DNA of 64,000 bases from contig NZ_VRUR01000001.1 of NCBI RefSeq assembly GCF_008040165.1, forward strand, positions 628,458-692,457, given 5' to 3'. This document shows, one piece after another, positions 54,512-64,000 of the stretch. The first letter of the stretch is position 1, and each line of letters starts with the position of its first letter. The translations under genes were made by a program, and so were the position numbers. Source of the stretch: Flagellimonas hymeniacidonis (lineage in GTDB: Bacteria; Bacteroidota; Bacteroidia; Flavobacteriales; Flavobacteriaceae). The notes beneath the pieces are model-generated. The model did no database searches. It saw nothing but the letters and a program-made list of their open reading frames with translations, and was not told where the DNA came from.

Positions 54512-56745
54512 TGAAAAAAATATTTATCGGCATCACATTGTTGTTTTTTTATTCAACCTGTTTTGGACAAAAAACTCCTGTTGAATACGTAAACCCATTT
54601 ATTGGAACTTCTAATTTTGGAACCACAAATCCTGGGCCTATTGCTGTTAGAGGAATGGCAAATGTATCCCCTTTTAATGTTGCCGGGCCACAAAACCTTC
54701 CATTAGAAAAAGACAGCAGATGGTTGTCTACTCCTTATATCAAGGAAAACAAATTTTTAACCGGATTTAGTCATGTAAATCTGAGTGGAGTGGGCTGTCC
54801 AGAATTAGGAGTTATTCTTGCCATGCCAACCACAGGAGAAATTGAAACAGATCACTTAAAATACGGCACCTCCTATTCCAATGAAGTCTCCAAAGTAGGG
54901 TATTACACCAACACCTTGGACAAATACAACATCAAAGTAGAAGCAACGGCAAGCACTAGAACGGGGATAAGTAAATATTCATTCCCTGAGGGTACAGCAA
55001 ATATCTTGCTAAACTTAGGTCTAGGTCTTACCAACGAACAAGGAGCCCAGGTAAAAGTAGTTTCTCCAACTGAAATTGAAGGTATCCGCAGTGTGGGGTC
55101 TTTCTGCTATTACAAACCAGAAGAAGCTTATCCCGTTTATTTTGTAGCTAGGTTCTCCAAACCAGCCTCAACATTTGGGGTTTGGAAAAAACCTGCTCAT
55201 TATCAAGGAACTGAAGCCCAGTGGATGGGTTACAATGGAAAAACCCGATTTATGAAGGAGTACACCAAAGAGGTTGTTGGTGATAGTATTGGTGCTTATA
55301 TGAGATATAATTTTGCTACGCCTACCCAGGTTGAGATGAAAGTGGGCATTTCTTATGTCAGTATTGAAAATGCTCGAGAGAATTTGGAAAAAGAAACTGC
55401 TGAAAAATCATTTGACCAAGTCTTGGCAGCCACAAAAAGTGAATGGGACCAATACCTATCCAGAATAGAAGTTGAAGGTGGTTCCGATACAGAAAAAACC
55501 ATTTTTTATACCGCCCTATATCATACTTTGATTCACCCCAACACACTAAATGACATCAATGGAGAATATCCAAAAATGAGAACCCGCAAAACTTTAAAAA
55601 CAGAAGGTACACGCTATACTGTTTTTTCGCTTTGGGATACCTATAGAAATTTGCACCAATTAATGAGTTTGGTATATCCCAAACAACAATCAAACATGGT
55701 CAAAAGCATGCTACAGATTTATGATGAATCTGGTTGGTTGCCCAAATGGGAACTAAATGCTACAGAAACCACTACCATGGTCGGTGATCCAGCCGGAATT
55801 ATTATCTCCGATACCTATCAGCGTGGAATTCGGGATTTTAATGTTGAAAAAGCATATGAGGCCATGCTTAAAAGCGCTGACCAATTGGAAGCAAATCCTC
55901 TTAGGCCAGGAATACAGGATTACATTGAAAAGGGATATTTAACCACAAAAACAACCAACAGTGGTTCTGTTTCCACTACTCAAGAATACAACATTACCGA
56001 CTTTGCCATTGCCCAGCTGGCAAAAGAATTGGGCAAAAAAGAAGACCACAAGCGTTTTACAAAACGGTCATTATCCTATAGAAAATTGTTTGACAAAGAG
56101 TTCAATTTACTTAGACCAAAAAACCATGACGGCAGTTGGTTAACACCTTATAATCCTGAAAGTGGCGCCAATTTTGAAAAGAATTTAGGCTTTATTGAAG
56201 GAAACGCATGGCAATATACCTTTATGGTTCCCCATGATATCAAAGGTTTGATGAAACTAATGGGAGGTGCAAAATCTTTCACGAATCGGTTACAAGATGT
56301 ATTTGACAAGAATCAGTTTGATATGGCCAACGAACCAGATATTGCCTATCCATATTTATTCAATTATGTAAAAGGGCAAGAATGGCGTACCCAACAAAAG
56401 GTTTCAGAATTATTGAAACAATATTTTAAAAATACCCCTGATGGTCTTCCTGGAAATGATGATACCGGCACTATGAGCGCTTGGGCCGTGTTTTCAATGA
56501 TGGGCATCTATCCCGTGAGCCCCTCTAATCCAATATATGCACTCACCGCTCCAAAATTTGATAAAATCACCATCCATCTGGATACTTCTTATTATCCAAA
56601 AGATAAGGTGACCATTACCTCTAAAGCTCTCAAAAAGAATGAGAAACTTTCAAGAATCTCAATCGATGGGAAAAAGCACAACAGCTTTTTCATCTCACAT
56701 AAAGATCTTATAGAAGCCGATACTTTAGAATTTATTCATGAATAA
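54511..56745 (+). CDS. GH92 family alpha-mannosidase, exported (copy 4)
   Basis: A 744-residue GH92 enzyme with a signal peptide (IFIGITLLFFYSTCFGQ). Its ATG shares one base with the stop of copy 3. It belongs to a different subgroup from copies 1 and 2: the opening is VNPFIGTSNFGTTNPGPIAV, the acid motif is FDMANEPDIAYPYLF with Glu608, and the base region is GNDDTGTMSAWAVF with Asp651. The different active-site surroundings suggest another linkage or aglycone. It is the last gene of the operon; no terminator was recognised directly after it. Confidence 0.92.
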   Translation: MKKIFIGITLLFFYSTCFGQKTPVEYVNPFIGTSNFGTTNPGPIAVRGMANVSPFNVAGPQNLPLEKDSRWLSTPYIKENKFLTGFSHVNLSGVGCPELGVILAMPTTGEIETDHLKYGTSYSNEVSKVGYYTNTLDKYNIKVEATASTRTGISKYSFPEGTANILLNLGLGLTNEQGAQVKVVSPTEIEGIRSVGSFCYYKPEEAYPVYFVARFSKPASTFGVWKKPAHYQGTEAQWMGYNGKTRFMKEYTKEVVGDSIGAYMRYNFATPTQVEMKVGISYVSIENARENLEKETAEKSFDQVLAATKSEWDQYLSRIEVEGGSDTEKTIFYTALYHTLIHPNTLNDINGEYPKMRTRKTLKTEGTRYTVFSLWDTYRNLHQLMSLVYPKQQSNMVKSMLQIYDESGWLPKWELNATETTTMVGDPAGIIISDTYQRGIRDFNVEKAYEAMLKSADQLEANPLRPGIQDYIEKGYLTTKTTNSGSVSTTQEYNITDFAIAQLAKELGKKEDHKRFTKRSLSYRKLFDKEFNLLRPKNHDGSWLTPYNPESGANFEKNLGFIEGNAWQYTFMVPHDIKGLMKLMGGAKSFTNRLQDVFDKNQFDMANEPDIAYPYLFNYVKGQEWRTQQKVSELLKQYFKNTPDGLPGNDDTGTMSAWAVFSMMGIYPVSPSNPIYALTAPKFDKITIHLDTSYYPKDKVTITSKALKKNEKLSRISIDGKKHNSFFISHKDLIEADTLEFIHE

Positions 56746-57144
56746 TACCATGATCAATTAATGAAACCAGGCGGTAAAAAGAGGGAAATCAGCAAAAAAA
56801 ATATGTGCGTTTCCTTCGACACTCTCCAACTCTTTTATGCTTCTGACAAGTCGTAGGCGGTAACTTAAATTTCGATAAGAAATCTGTATTTAATGCTTTT
56901 TGTAGAAAATTCAAGCTTCCAAAAAGCCCTCAAAAACACCTCTAACTTCAAGTGTATAAGTACGAAAGCCACTGTTAATGCCCAAAATAACCATTTCAAA
57001 TAATGGGATTTCCATGTTCTTTAGCTTTTCACCATTGTTATTAGTCGAAATTTTTTCTGATATATATAAGGAATTTAAACATTTATAATGCGAACATTAA
57101 GCTTGTATTAAGCTTTTCGAAACTAATAACCAAACTCAAATAGT
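56746..57144. other. 399-bp intergenic region before susC
   Basis: No gene is recognised. A 31-codon frame from ATG 56761 is probably chance or a remnant. Directly before susC, ATTAAGCTT occurs twice with a 12-base period (57096-57104 and 57108-57116), which might bind a regulator. No good TAnnTTTG promoter with an upstream box was found. The gap separates the GH92 operon from the susCD unit, so they are probably transcribed independently. Confidence 0.5.
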
Positions 57145-60100
57145 ATGAACAGAAAACTTCATTACTTTCTAATGCTTGTGTCTCTTCTATGCATTCAAGG
57201 AATGATGGCACAGGGAAAACGAATTACAGGAACCGTCACGGATGCTGATACGGGAGGACCACTTCCCGGAATTAATGTGGTGGAAAAGGGTACTAGAAAT
57301 GGTACTTCTACTGATTTTGACGGAAACTACGTGATTTCGGTCTCAGGAGATTCAGCCATTCTGGTATTTTCTGCAATCGGTTACACCGAAAGAGAAATGG
57401 CCGTTGGCGGACAATCAACCGTTAACATTACACTATCTGAAAACGTAGAATTACTTGGAGAAGTTGTGGTAACTGCCCTAGGTATCAAAAAAGAAACCAA
57501 GGCACTTGGGTATTCGGTCACACAAGTTGGAAGCGAAGAAATTGCTACCATAAAGACGCCCAATGCTATTAACTCCTTACAAGGTAAGATTGCTGGTGTA
57601 AACATTACACAAAATGCCACTGGTGCTGCGGGATCAAGTAGGGTTATTATTAGGGGTAACAATTCATTAACAGGAGGGAATCAACCTTTATATGTTGTGG
57701 ATGGTATTCCAATAGGTAACGAAAATAATGGTGCTGCCAGTTTATGGGGCGGTAACGATGGTGGTGATGGTATTTCCAGTCTTAACGCAGATGAAATAGA
57801 ATCTATCTCTGTACTTAAAGGTGGTTCAGCTGCTGCACTTTATGGTTCTAGAGGTGGTAACGGTGTTATCCTAATAACAACCAAGAGCGGTAGTAAACAA
57901 GAGGGTTTTGGAATTGAATTTACAAGTACAGCAAATTTTGATGTAGTTGACACCTCAATACAAGACTTTCAAACAACATACGGGCAAGGACTATTAGGTG
58001 AAAAACCTGCAAGCCAAGCTGAAGCTTTAGAAGCTGGCCTTAGTTCTTGGGGTCCTAGACTGGATGGTTCACAGGTAGTCCAATGGGATGGTGTTGAAAG
58101 GCCCTATTCCTATGTAGGTAGTAATTTGAAGCACTTTTACAGAACAGGTACTACTTTTATTAACACAGTAGCGATGTCTAGTGGAACGGAAAATACCAAC
58201 CTAAGGTTTTCACTTACAGACTTTACCAATGATGACATTACACCAAATTCAGGATTGAATCGGAAGATTTTTGCTTTGAATGCTGGGGCTGTGTTGGCAG
58301 AAAAGTTGACCGCACAGGTTAGCGCCAAATATAGTATAGAAGATGTACAAAACAGACCAAGACTTTCGGATGCACCAGGTAATGCCAACTTTACCGTTGG
58401 TTTACTATCTCCAAATGTAGATGTCAGGTTTATGAATCCTGCTGTAAATGAAGATGGTAGTGAAAGACAATATTCTGATAATGTCTTTTCTCAGAACCCA
58501 TATTTTGCCGCCTTTAATTTCAGAAATGAAGACACAAGAAATAGACTCATTGCCTCTGCTACGCTTCGGTATGATGTTTTGGACTGGCTATATGTAACAG
58601 CCAGGGCAGGTATTGATCATTACACTTTACGCAGAACAAATGTAACACCCTTTGGTACTGCATTTCAACCATTAGGTTCCATCGTAGAAGACGAATATCG
58701 ATACAGCCAAGTAGATTCCGATATTATTCTAGGCGTTGAAAAGGATATCACAGAGAAATTCGCAGTGAATGCATTTGTTGGAGCGAACAGAAATAGTATT
58801 GACCATGAAGTTTTAAGACAGCGAGGAGATGATTTTATTGTTCCAGGTTTAGAAGATGTGGGGAACACCGCACGCCAATCCAGAGACAGAAATTTCGATC
58901 CTGATCTTAATAATTTCGGAGAACGAAAAATAGGATCGGTTTACGGTTCTTTGGAACTCTCTTATAACAGATATGCATATTTAACTTTTACCGGAAGAAA
59001 TGACTGGTTCTCTACCCTCTCTTTTCCTGGTAAGGAGACCTCTAATAACGATTTTTATCCTTCAGTTAGTGGAAGTTTAATTCTATCGGATATGTTTGAG
59101 ATGCCAACATTCGTTAATTTCCTAAAACTACGTAGTGGATTTTCCCAAACTGCAGGAGGTGCTGATCAAGCATATCAACTAGCATTGACTTATGAAATTT
59201 TTGACCAAGGACACTTGGGGCAGCCCTTAGGAAGAATAACTGGAGGCACCGTTCCAAATGCAAATCTTGTTCCATGGAATAAGGATGAATTTGAAATTGG
59301 TTTTGATGCACGGTTCTTTGGAAATAGATTATCATTGGATTTCGCATATTATACCAATCAAATAACAAGTGACATTGTTAAGGTGACCACTTCTGTAGGA
59401 TCTGGATTCAATGATGCAATATTCAATATTGGTGAGATTGAAAACAAAGGGGTTGAACTACTAATCAGTGGCACACCGATACGCACTCAGAATTTTGAAT
59501 GGACAACCTCGGTTAATGCCTCATTCAATGAAGGTATAGTTGTGGGCACAAACGATGCTGGAGATCCTATTTTCCTTGATGAACCGCGTACAAGGAATGT
59601 TAGAATAGCACATGTTGTAGGAGAACGATATGGAACTATTTTTGGTACTTCATACGTAAGAGACAATAATGGAAACATTGTATATGACATTGATGATGAC
59701 GGTGTGCCAATAGCACGTCAGGGAGAGCGTAAAATCCTAGGGGATGGTGTTCCACCTTGGACCATCGGTTTTTCAAATTCCATTCGTTACAAAGACTTTA
59801 ACCTTAACTTCTTGATTGACGGAAAATTTGGAGGACAATTGTTTTCAGGAACAAATACAACTGCATATGGCACAGGACTACATCAAAAAACCATAGAGGG
59901 TAGAGAAGGTGGTTTAGCCGTTTCTGGAATTGACGGAGCAACATTTGATGCCGATACTGGTACAGGTACAGCCTTTACTGCTACCGTAGCACCAGCAAAT
60001 TTACAAACCTATTGGGGAAGAGTTAATGATATTGCCGAAGAGTTTGTGGAAGATTCCGATTATATCAGGTTTAGACAATTAAGTTTGGGATATACGTTCC

Positions 60101-60297
60101 CTACTGCCATCTTAGGAAAGACATTTATTAAAAGTGCCACAATAAACTTATTGGCTCAAAATTTATTCTACATTAAGAGAAGTATTGACAACGTAGATCC
60201 AGAAAGTGCTTATAATGTAAGTAACTCTCAAGGACTGGAATATTTTGGAGTTCCTACCACAAGAGGGTATGGTGTAAGTCTTAACGTTAAGTTTTAA
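57145..60297 (+). CDS. SusC/RagA family TonB-dependent outer-membrane transporter
   Basis: A 1050-residue SusC-type porin. It has a signal peptide (LMLVSLLCIQGMMAQ), a carboxypeptidase-regulatory-like domain (about 25-105, ITGTVTDADTGGPLPGINV), then the plug with VIIRGNNSLTGGNQPLYVVDGIP and GSAAALYGSRGGNGVILITTKSG, and a long beta-barrel ending in aromatic VSLNVKF. It imports large nutrients across the outer membrane with the SusD lipoprotein as lid and TonB-ExbBD for energy. Cargo is not defined by sequence; closeness to the mannoside operon suggests a mannose-containing glycan or glycopeptide. Confidence 0.95.
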   Translation: MNRKLHYFLMLVSLLCIQGMMAQGKRITGTVTDADTGGPLPGINVVEKGTRNGTSTDFDGNYVISVSGDSAILVFSAIGYTEREMAVGGQSTVNITLSENVELLGEVVVTALGIKKETKALGYSVTQVGSEEIATIKTPNAINSLQGKIAGVNITQNATGAAGSSRVIIRGNNSLTGGNQPLYVVDGIPIGNENNGAASLWGGNDGGDGISSLNADEIESISVLKGGSAAALYGSRGGNGVILITTKSGSKQEGFGIEFTSTANFDVVDTSIQDFQTTYGQGLLGEKPASQAEALEAGLSSWGPRLDGSQVVQWDGVERPYSYVGSNLKHFYRTGTTFINTVAMSSGTENTNLRFSLTDFTNDDITPNSGLNRKIFALNAGAVLAEKLTAQVSAKYSIEDVQNRPRLSDAPGNANFTVGLLSPNVDVRFMNPAVNEDGSERQYSDNVFSQNPYFAAFNFRNEDTRNRLIASATLRYDVLDWLYVTARAGIDHYTLRRTNVTPFGTAFQPLGSIVEDEYRYSQVDSDIILGVEKDITEKFAVNAFVGANRNSIDHEVLRQRGDDFIVPGLEDVGNTARQSRDRNFDPDLNNFGERKIGSVYGSLELSYNRYAYLTFTGRNDWFSTLSFPGKETSNNDFYPSVSGSLILSDMFEMPTFVNFLKLRSGFSQTAGGADQAYQLALTYEIFDQGHLGQPLGRITGGTVPNANLVPWNKDEFEIGFDARFFGNRLSLDFAYYTNQITSDIVKVTTSVGSGFNDAIFNIGEIENKGVELLISGTPIRTQNFEWTTSVNASFNEGIVVGTNDAGDPIFLDEPRTRNVRIAHVVGERYGTIFGTSYVRDNNGNIVYDIDDDGVPIARQGERKILGDGVPPWTIGFSNSIRYKDFNLNFLIDGKFGGQLFSGTNTTAYGTGLHQKTIEGREGGLAVSGIDGATFDADTGTGTAFTATVAPANLQTYWGRVNDIAEEFVEDSDYIRFRQLSLGYTFPTAILGKTFIKSATINLLAQNLFYIKRSIDNVDPESAYNVSNSQGLEYFGVPTTRGYGVSLNVKF

Positions 60298-60308
60298 AAA
60301 AAATAATT

Positions 60309-61847
60309 ATGAAAAAAGCTATTTATATTCTATTGTTTGCACTAGTATTTGGTGCATGCGATGAAGGTTTTGAAGATTTGAACGTTAACCCTTTAAAACC
60401 AGTTCAAGTAAATGCTGCAAACAAATTAACTGCAGCGCAACTGTTTGCTTCCAGCGAGCGTTATGACAATTGGCGTGCTGGTTTGATCTACCAGTCCACC
60501 ATGATGCAACATATGGCAAATACTGCCAGTTTTTGGGACGGAGATAAATATACCTGGAACAGAGGCTATGCTTCGTCTTTAATGGACAGATATTATGGCA
60601 ATGCCGTTAAAACATTGCAAGATTTGTTGTTCCAATTAGATGAGGAAGGGGCTCCTGATGAAATGAAAGCGATTGCCAGAATAATGCGTGTATTCGTATT
60701 TTCTAGATTAACAGACCTCTACGGAGATGTTCCTTACAGCGAAGCAGGAAAAGCGGTTTTAGAAGGTATTACCAAGCCTGTATATGATCCACAGAGTGAA
60801 ATCTATGCGGACATGCTTAACGAATTACAGGAAACAGCTGCAATATTGGGTTCAGGTACTTCTGCTTATGGAGATGCGGACATCATTTATAATGGTGATC
60901 AAGCTAAGTGGAAAAGATTGGCGCATTCATTAATGCTTAGGTTAGGATTAAGGTTAATAAAAGTTGATCCCGCAGCTGCTCAATCTTGGGCCACCACGGC
61001 TATAGCAGGTGGGGTAATGGAATCCAATGCGGATATTTTCTTTGTTCCTCATACTGAAGGACCAGCAGGTGTTAACCAAAATGGAAATGGCGAAGTTTTT
61101 CTAACAGATGGCAGTCCTAGGTTGAGTGAAACCTTTGTTAATTTTATGGCTGACAGAAATGACCCTAGACTAACTATTTTAGGATCATTACCTTTAGATA
61201 CAGGTGAGGATGATCCAGATGGAAACAATATAGAAAGAACTGACGTCGAACGATTAGATGTAGCATCCCAGAAAGGTCTTCCTAATGGATTGAGTAACGC
61301 TACGTTATTGGATGCCACAGGTGAGGAAAACACCCAAGCTTTTACAGAGCCCAACAGATTACTTATTACTGGGCGGGACGCACCTATGTTCTTTCAAACC
61401 TATGCAGAAGTTCAGTTTATGTTAGCAGAAGCCAATGTACGCTGGGGTCTTGGTGGTGATGCAGAAACGCATTATAACAATGGAGTTAGAGCTGCTATGG
61501 AAATGTTGGCAATGTATGGCGATGGCGGTATAATTCCTTCAACTGATATTGACACCTATTTGACCAATAATCCATATGATGCTGGCAATGCGCTAGAACA
61601 AATTAATACGCAATATTGGGCAGCTACTTTCCTAAATGAATATGAGGCTTTCTCTAATTGGAGAAGAAGCGGTTTCCCTGTATTGATTCCGGTAAACTTC
61701 CCTGGTAACGTAACCAATGGGACCATTCCAAGGAGAATGTCATATTCGGAAAGTGAACAAACCAACAATCCGGAAAATTATGCTGCGGCCGTTGCAAGAC
61801 AAGGTCCAGATGAATTGACCACGCGTGTTTGGTGGGATGTACAGTAA
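60309..61847 (+). CDS. SusD/RagB family lipoprotein (SusD-like_2 type)
   Basis: A 512-residue surface lipoprotein that pairs with SusC. The lipobox is VFGAC (Cys17), followed by the typical DEGFEDLNVNP motif. Helical TPR-like segments include ALEQINTQYWAATFLNEYEAFSNW-type text near residue 420. The R/KMSYS...NPENYAAA stretch near the C-terminus is common in this subgroup. It starts 11 bases after susC. It probably binds the ligand and closes the SusC barrel. Confidence 0.93.
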   Translation: MKKAIYILLFALVFGACDEGFEDLNVNPLKPVQVNAANKLTAAQLFASSERYDNWRAGLIYQSTMMQHMANTASFWDGDKYTWNRGYASSLMDRYYGNAVKTLQDLLFQLDEEGAPDEMKAIARIMRVFVFSRLTDLYGDVPYSEAGKAVLEGITKPVYDPQSEIYADMLNELQETAAILGSGTSAYGDADIIYNGDQAKWKRLAHSLMLRLGLRLIKVDPAAAQSWATTAIAGGVMESNADIFFVPHTEGPAGVNQNGNGEVFLTDGSPRLSETFVNFMADRNDPRLTILGSLPLDTGEDDPDGNNIERTDVERLDVASQKGLPNGLSNATLLDATGEENTQAFTEPNRLLITGRDAPMFFQTYAEVQFMLAEANVRWGLGGDAETHYNNGVRAAMEMLAMYGDGGIIPSTDIDTYLTNNPYDAGNALEQINTQYWAATFLNEYEAFSNWRRSGFPVLIPVNFPGNVTNGTIPRRMSYSESEQTNNPENYAAAVARQGPDELTTRVWWDVQ

Positions 61848-61928
61848 AGAACAAGTACTTTATCATTAGTTATTTATAATTCGTTTAGTTTTTTTAATTT
61901 AATTTTAAGTAGAGTTAGTAGTTTGAAT

Positions 61929-61957
61929 AAAGGAGAGGCAACTCTCCTTTATTTTTG
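61929..61957 (+). terminator. terminator after the susCD pair
   Basis: Perfect 9-bp arms AAAGGAGAG (61929-61937) and CTCTCCTTT (61942-61950) around GCAA, followed by ATTTTTG. It lies 82 bases after the susD stop and 25 bases before the next gene, so it could attenuate rather than fully stop readthrough. Confidence 0.85.
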
Positions 61958-61981
61958 TTTCAAAGTAAGTATATTGGATTA

Positions 61982-64000
61982 ATGATCAAGCGAACCATCA
62001 CAAAGCTGCTTCTTTTTATCCTATTGGGTATTCCCATTTGGTTTGCATGCTCACAAGAGACGAATGCAATACCACCAAGATTCACATTAATGGAATCTCA
62101 ACATACTGGAGTATTATTTTCCAACAATGTTGAAGATACCAAAGAACATAACATATTAAGATATGCCAATTTTTACGGAGGAGCTGGCGTTGGTATCGGT
62201 GATTTTAATAATGATGGTCTTCAAGATTTATATTTTGCTGGGAATCAAGTTTCAGATAAGTTATACCTCAATCGGGGTAACCTAAAATTTGAAGACGTTA
62301 CTCAGACCTCTGGAATTTTAGATGATGGAGGTTGGTCCACTGGTGTTACCATTGCAGATATAAATAATGATGGATACCAAGATATTTATGTAAGCAGGGA
62401 ACTCTATGATGACAACCCAAAGTGGCGTACCAATTTACTGTATCTTAACAAAGGTGATGGCACTTTTATAGAATCCGCCCAAAAGTTAGGAATAGCTAAC
62501 AACCAACGTACCCGCCATTCAACTTTTTTGGATTATGACAAGGATGGTCTGTTAGATCTCTTTTTACTTACACAACCTCCCAACCCAGGAAGCTTATCCT
62601 CTTTTAAAGGGACAGAATTGCTTCAACCAGAATACAGCTTAAAACTCTATAAAAACCTTGATGGAAGCTTCCAAGATATTACCCAGTCCACTGGCTTGGA
62701 TTTAGTTGGTTTTCCCAATGGGGTTTCCGCCAGCGATGTAAACAATGATGGATGGACAGATCTTTATATTGCCAATGATTTTTACGCCCCAGATTTTCTT
62801 TTTATAAACAATCAGGACGGCACCTTCACTAACACAATAGATACCGCTTTCAACCATATCTCCTATTTCAGTATGGGTGTGGACATTGCCGATATCAACA
62901 ATGATTCCCTTTTGGACATTTTTGTTTTGGATATGGTACCTGAGGATAATTTCCGTTTAAAATCCAATATGAGTGGAATGGATCGCAATTCATTCTGGAA
63001 AGTTCTTGAAGATGGAGGTCATTATCAGTATATGTATAATACGCTTCAATTAAATAATGGAAATGCAACTTTTAGCGATGTGGCCCAACTTACTGGCATG
63101 GCAGCTACAGATTGGAGTTGGTCTAACTTAGTTGCCGATTTTGATAACGATGGATTGAAAGACGTTTACGTAACCAACGGTTTACTCAAAGACATAAGAA
63201 ATACAGATGGTGATAAAAAGGTTGCAGAATATATTAATAAAACTAGGTTAAATTGGATTCAAAAAAATCCCGATGGTGGTAACCTAAAATCTGTATTTGA
63301 CATTATCAACCTAGAAGAAGCCCTTGCCCCAATTCCATCACAACCACTAAGAAACTATGCTTTTAAAAATCAAGGCAACTTAAAATTTCAGAAGACCATG
63401 GAAGAATGGGGCTTAAATGAAGTTTCATTTTCTAACGGTGCAGCCTATGCAGATTTGGACAATGATGGAGACCTGGATATTGTAGTCAATAATATTAATG
63501 AGGAAGCATTTGTATACCGCAACAACTCTGAAAAAATTTCCAATGCCAATTACATTCGTTTAGAATTAAAAGAAAAAAATAACAAGCCGGTCTTTGGTGC
63601 TAGAGTTACATTGCATTTAGAGGGTGAGGTGCAAGTAATTGAGACCACTAATGTTAGAGGCATTTATTCTACAAGCGAACCGTTTGTCCACTTTGGATTG
63701 GGTGCTGCAAAAAAAACAGACAGTATAGAAATAGTATGGCCCAATAACACCAAAAGTGTTGAGCGCAACTTAGCAGCCAACAAAACCTATCAAATTCATA
63801 TGGATGAGGGACTTTCTTTTGCGCGAACTATACAAAAAAGGAATACCGTTTTTGATGAAACAACCAACACCTTCGCGTTAAAACACAGGCACGTAGAAAA
63901 CGAATTCGATGACTATGAACAACAAGTATTATTGCCACATAAATTATCCCAATTTGGTCCAGCACTAGCTATTGCAGATGTAAACAATGACGGATTAGAA
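61982..64000 (+). CDS. CRTAC1/FG-GAP (VCBS) repeat lipoprotein with ASPIC/UnbV domain (3' end outside window)
   Basis: The frame opens at ATG 61982 and is still open at the window end (673 codons visible). The leader ends PIWFACS, a lipobox. Seven calcium-binding FG-GAP loops are visible, such as DFNNDGLQDL, DINNDGYQDI, DYDKDGLLDL, DVNNDGWTDL, DFDNDGLKDV and DLDNDGDLDI, forming an integrin-like propeller. An ASPIC/UnbV domain follows (FGARVTLHLEGEVQ ... IEIVWPNN). At the edge a new repeat begins (DVNNDGLE), so the protein is probably over 1000 residues. Such proteins regularly follow susCD genes in marine Bacteroidota. The function is probably surface binding. Confidence 0.9.
   Translation, partial: MIKRTITKLLLFILLGIPIWFACSQETNAIPPRFTLMESQHTGVLFSNNVEDTKEHNILRYANFYGGAGVGIGDFNNDGLQDLYFAGNQVSDKLYLNRGNLKFEDVTQTSGILDDGGWSTGVTIADINNDGYQDIYVSRELYDDNPKWRTNLLYLNKGDGTFIESAQKLGIANNQRTRHSTFLDYDKDGLLDLFLLTQPPNPGSLSSFKGTELLQPEYSLKLYKNLDGSFQDITQSTGLDLVGFPNGVSASDVNNDGWTDLYIANDFYAPDFLFINNQDGTFTNTIDTAFNHISYFSMGVDIADINNDSLLDIFVLDMVPEDNFRLKSNMSGMDRNSFWKVLEDGGHYQYMYNTLQLNNGNATFSDVAQLTGMAATDWSWSNLVADFDNDGLKDVYVTNGLLKDIRNTDGDKKVAEYINKTRLNWIQKNPDGGNLKSVFDIINLEEALAPIPSQPLRNYAFKNQGNLKFQKTMEEWGLNEVSFSNGAAYADLDNDGDLDIVVNNINEEAFVYRNNSEKISNANYIRLELKEKNNKPVFGARVTLHLEGEVQVIETTNVRGIYSTSEPFVHFGLGAAKKTDSIEIVWPNNTKSVERNLAANKTYQIHMDEGLSFARTIQKRNTVFDETTNTFALKHRHVENEFDDYEQQVLLPHKLSQFGPALAIADVNNDGLE

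Overview
The window reads as a chromosomal segment of a marine-type member of the Bacteroidota, most likely Flavobacteriaceae. The evidence is SusC/SusD pairs, many lipoproteins and GH92/GH130 enzymes, LytTR two-component systems, a DnaE with a fused N-terminal exonuclease, an S16 protein with a long acidic tail, and promoters of the Bacteroidota type (TTG/TTTG, then TAnnTTTG) upstream of rpsP and tRNA-Asp. Base composition is about 35-42% GC by eye. No species can be named from the sequence alone.

Layout. 1-2112: end of a histidine-utilisation operon (hutU cut by the window edge, then hutG). 2282-3984: SOS polymerase pair in the unusual order umuC-umuD. 4050-10057: leftward genes for a class V aminotransferase with a Tat-like leader, a glutaryl-CoA dehydrogenase, TrmN6, a lipoprotein sulfatase, RimM and ribosomal protein S16. 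10290-16109: dnaE, trxA and a DUF58 protein. 16244-16317: tRNA-Asp(GUC), the attachment site of a genomic island of about 9.5 kb. The island runs from the tRNA 3' end to a 16-bp copy of that end at 25758-25773. It carries a tyrosine integrase, a non-coding block bounded by a 31-bp inverted repeat, a beta-propeller lipoprotein, a Fic protein with an inhibitory motif, and a membrane-anchored KAP P-loop NTPase that is a candidate anti-phage protein.

25839-28750: leftward GntP permease, RidA and M19 dipeptidase. 29112-33621: YegP-like protein, YciI-like protein, a LytS/LytTR pair, a PD40 lipoprotein and a small membrane protein. 33644-41435: a leftward five-gene operon of planctomycete-type proteins (PSD1 cytochrome, DUF1501, NHL propeller, and two proteins sharing a C-terminal module). 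41592-43393: a second LytS/LytTR pair, divergent from the next block.

43623-56745 is a tightly packed rightward mannoside operon: GH92, sodium:solute symporter, GH130, CBM9-like protein and three more GH92s. The likely logic is that exported GH92 enzymes strip alpha-mannose, the symporter imports the trimmed product, and the leaderless GH130 phosphorolyses a beta-mannoside in the cytosol. The third GH92 has Gln where the other three keep the catalytic Glu, which suggests a different leaving group such as a mannosyl-phosphodiester. 57145-64000: SusC, SusD and the start of a CRTAC1/FG-GAP lipoprotein cut by the window end.

All functions are read from motifs and family resemblance. No database search was run.
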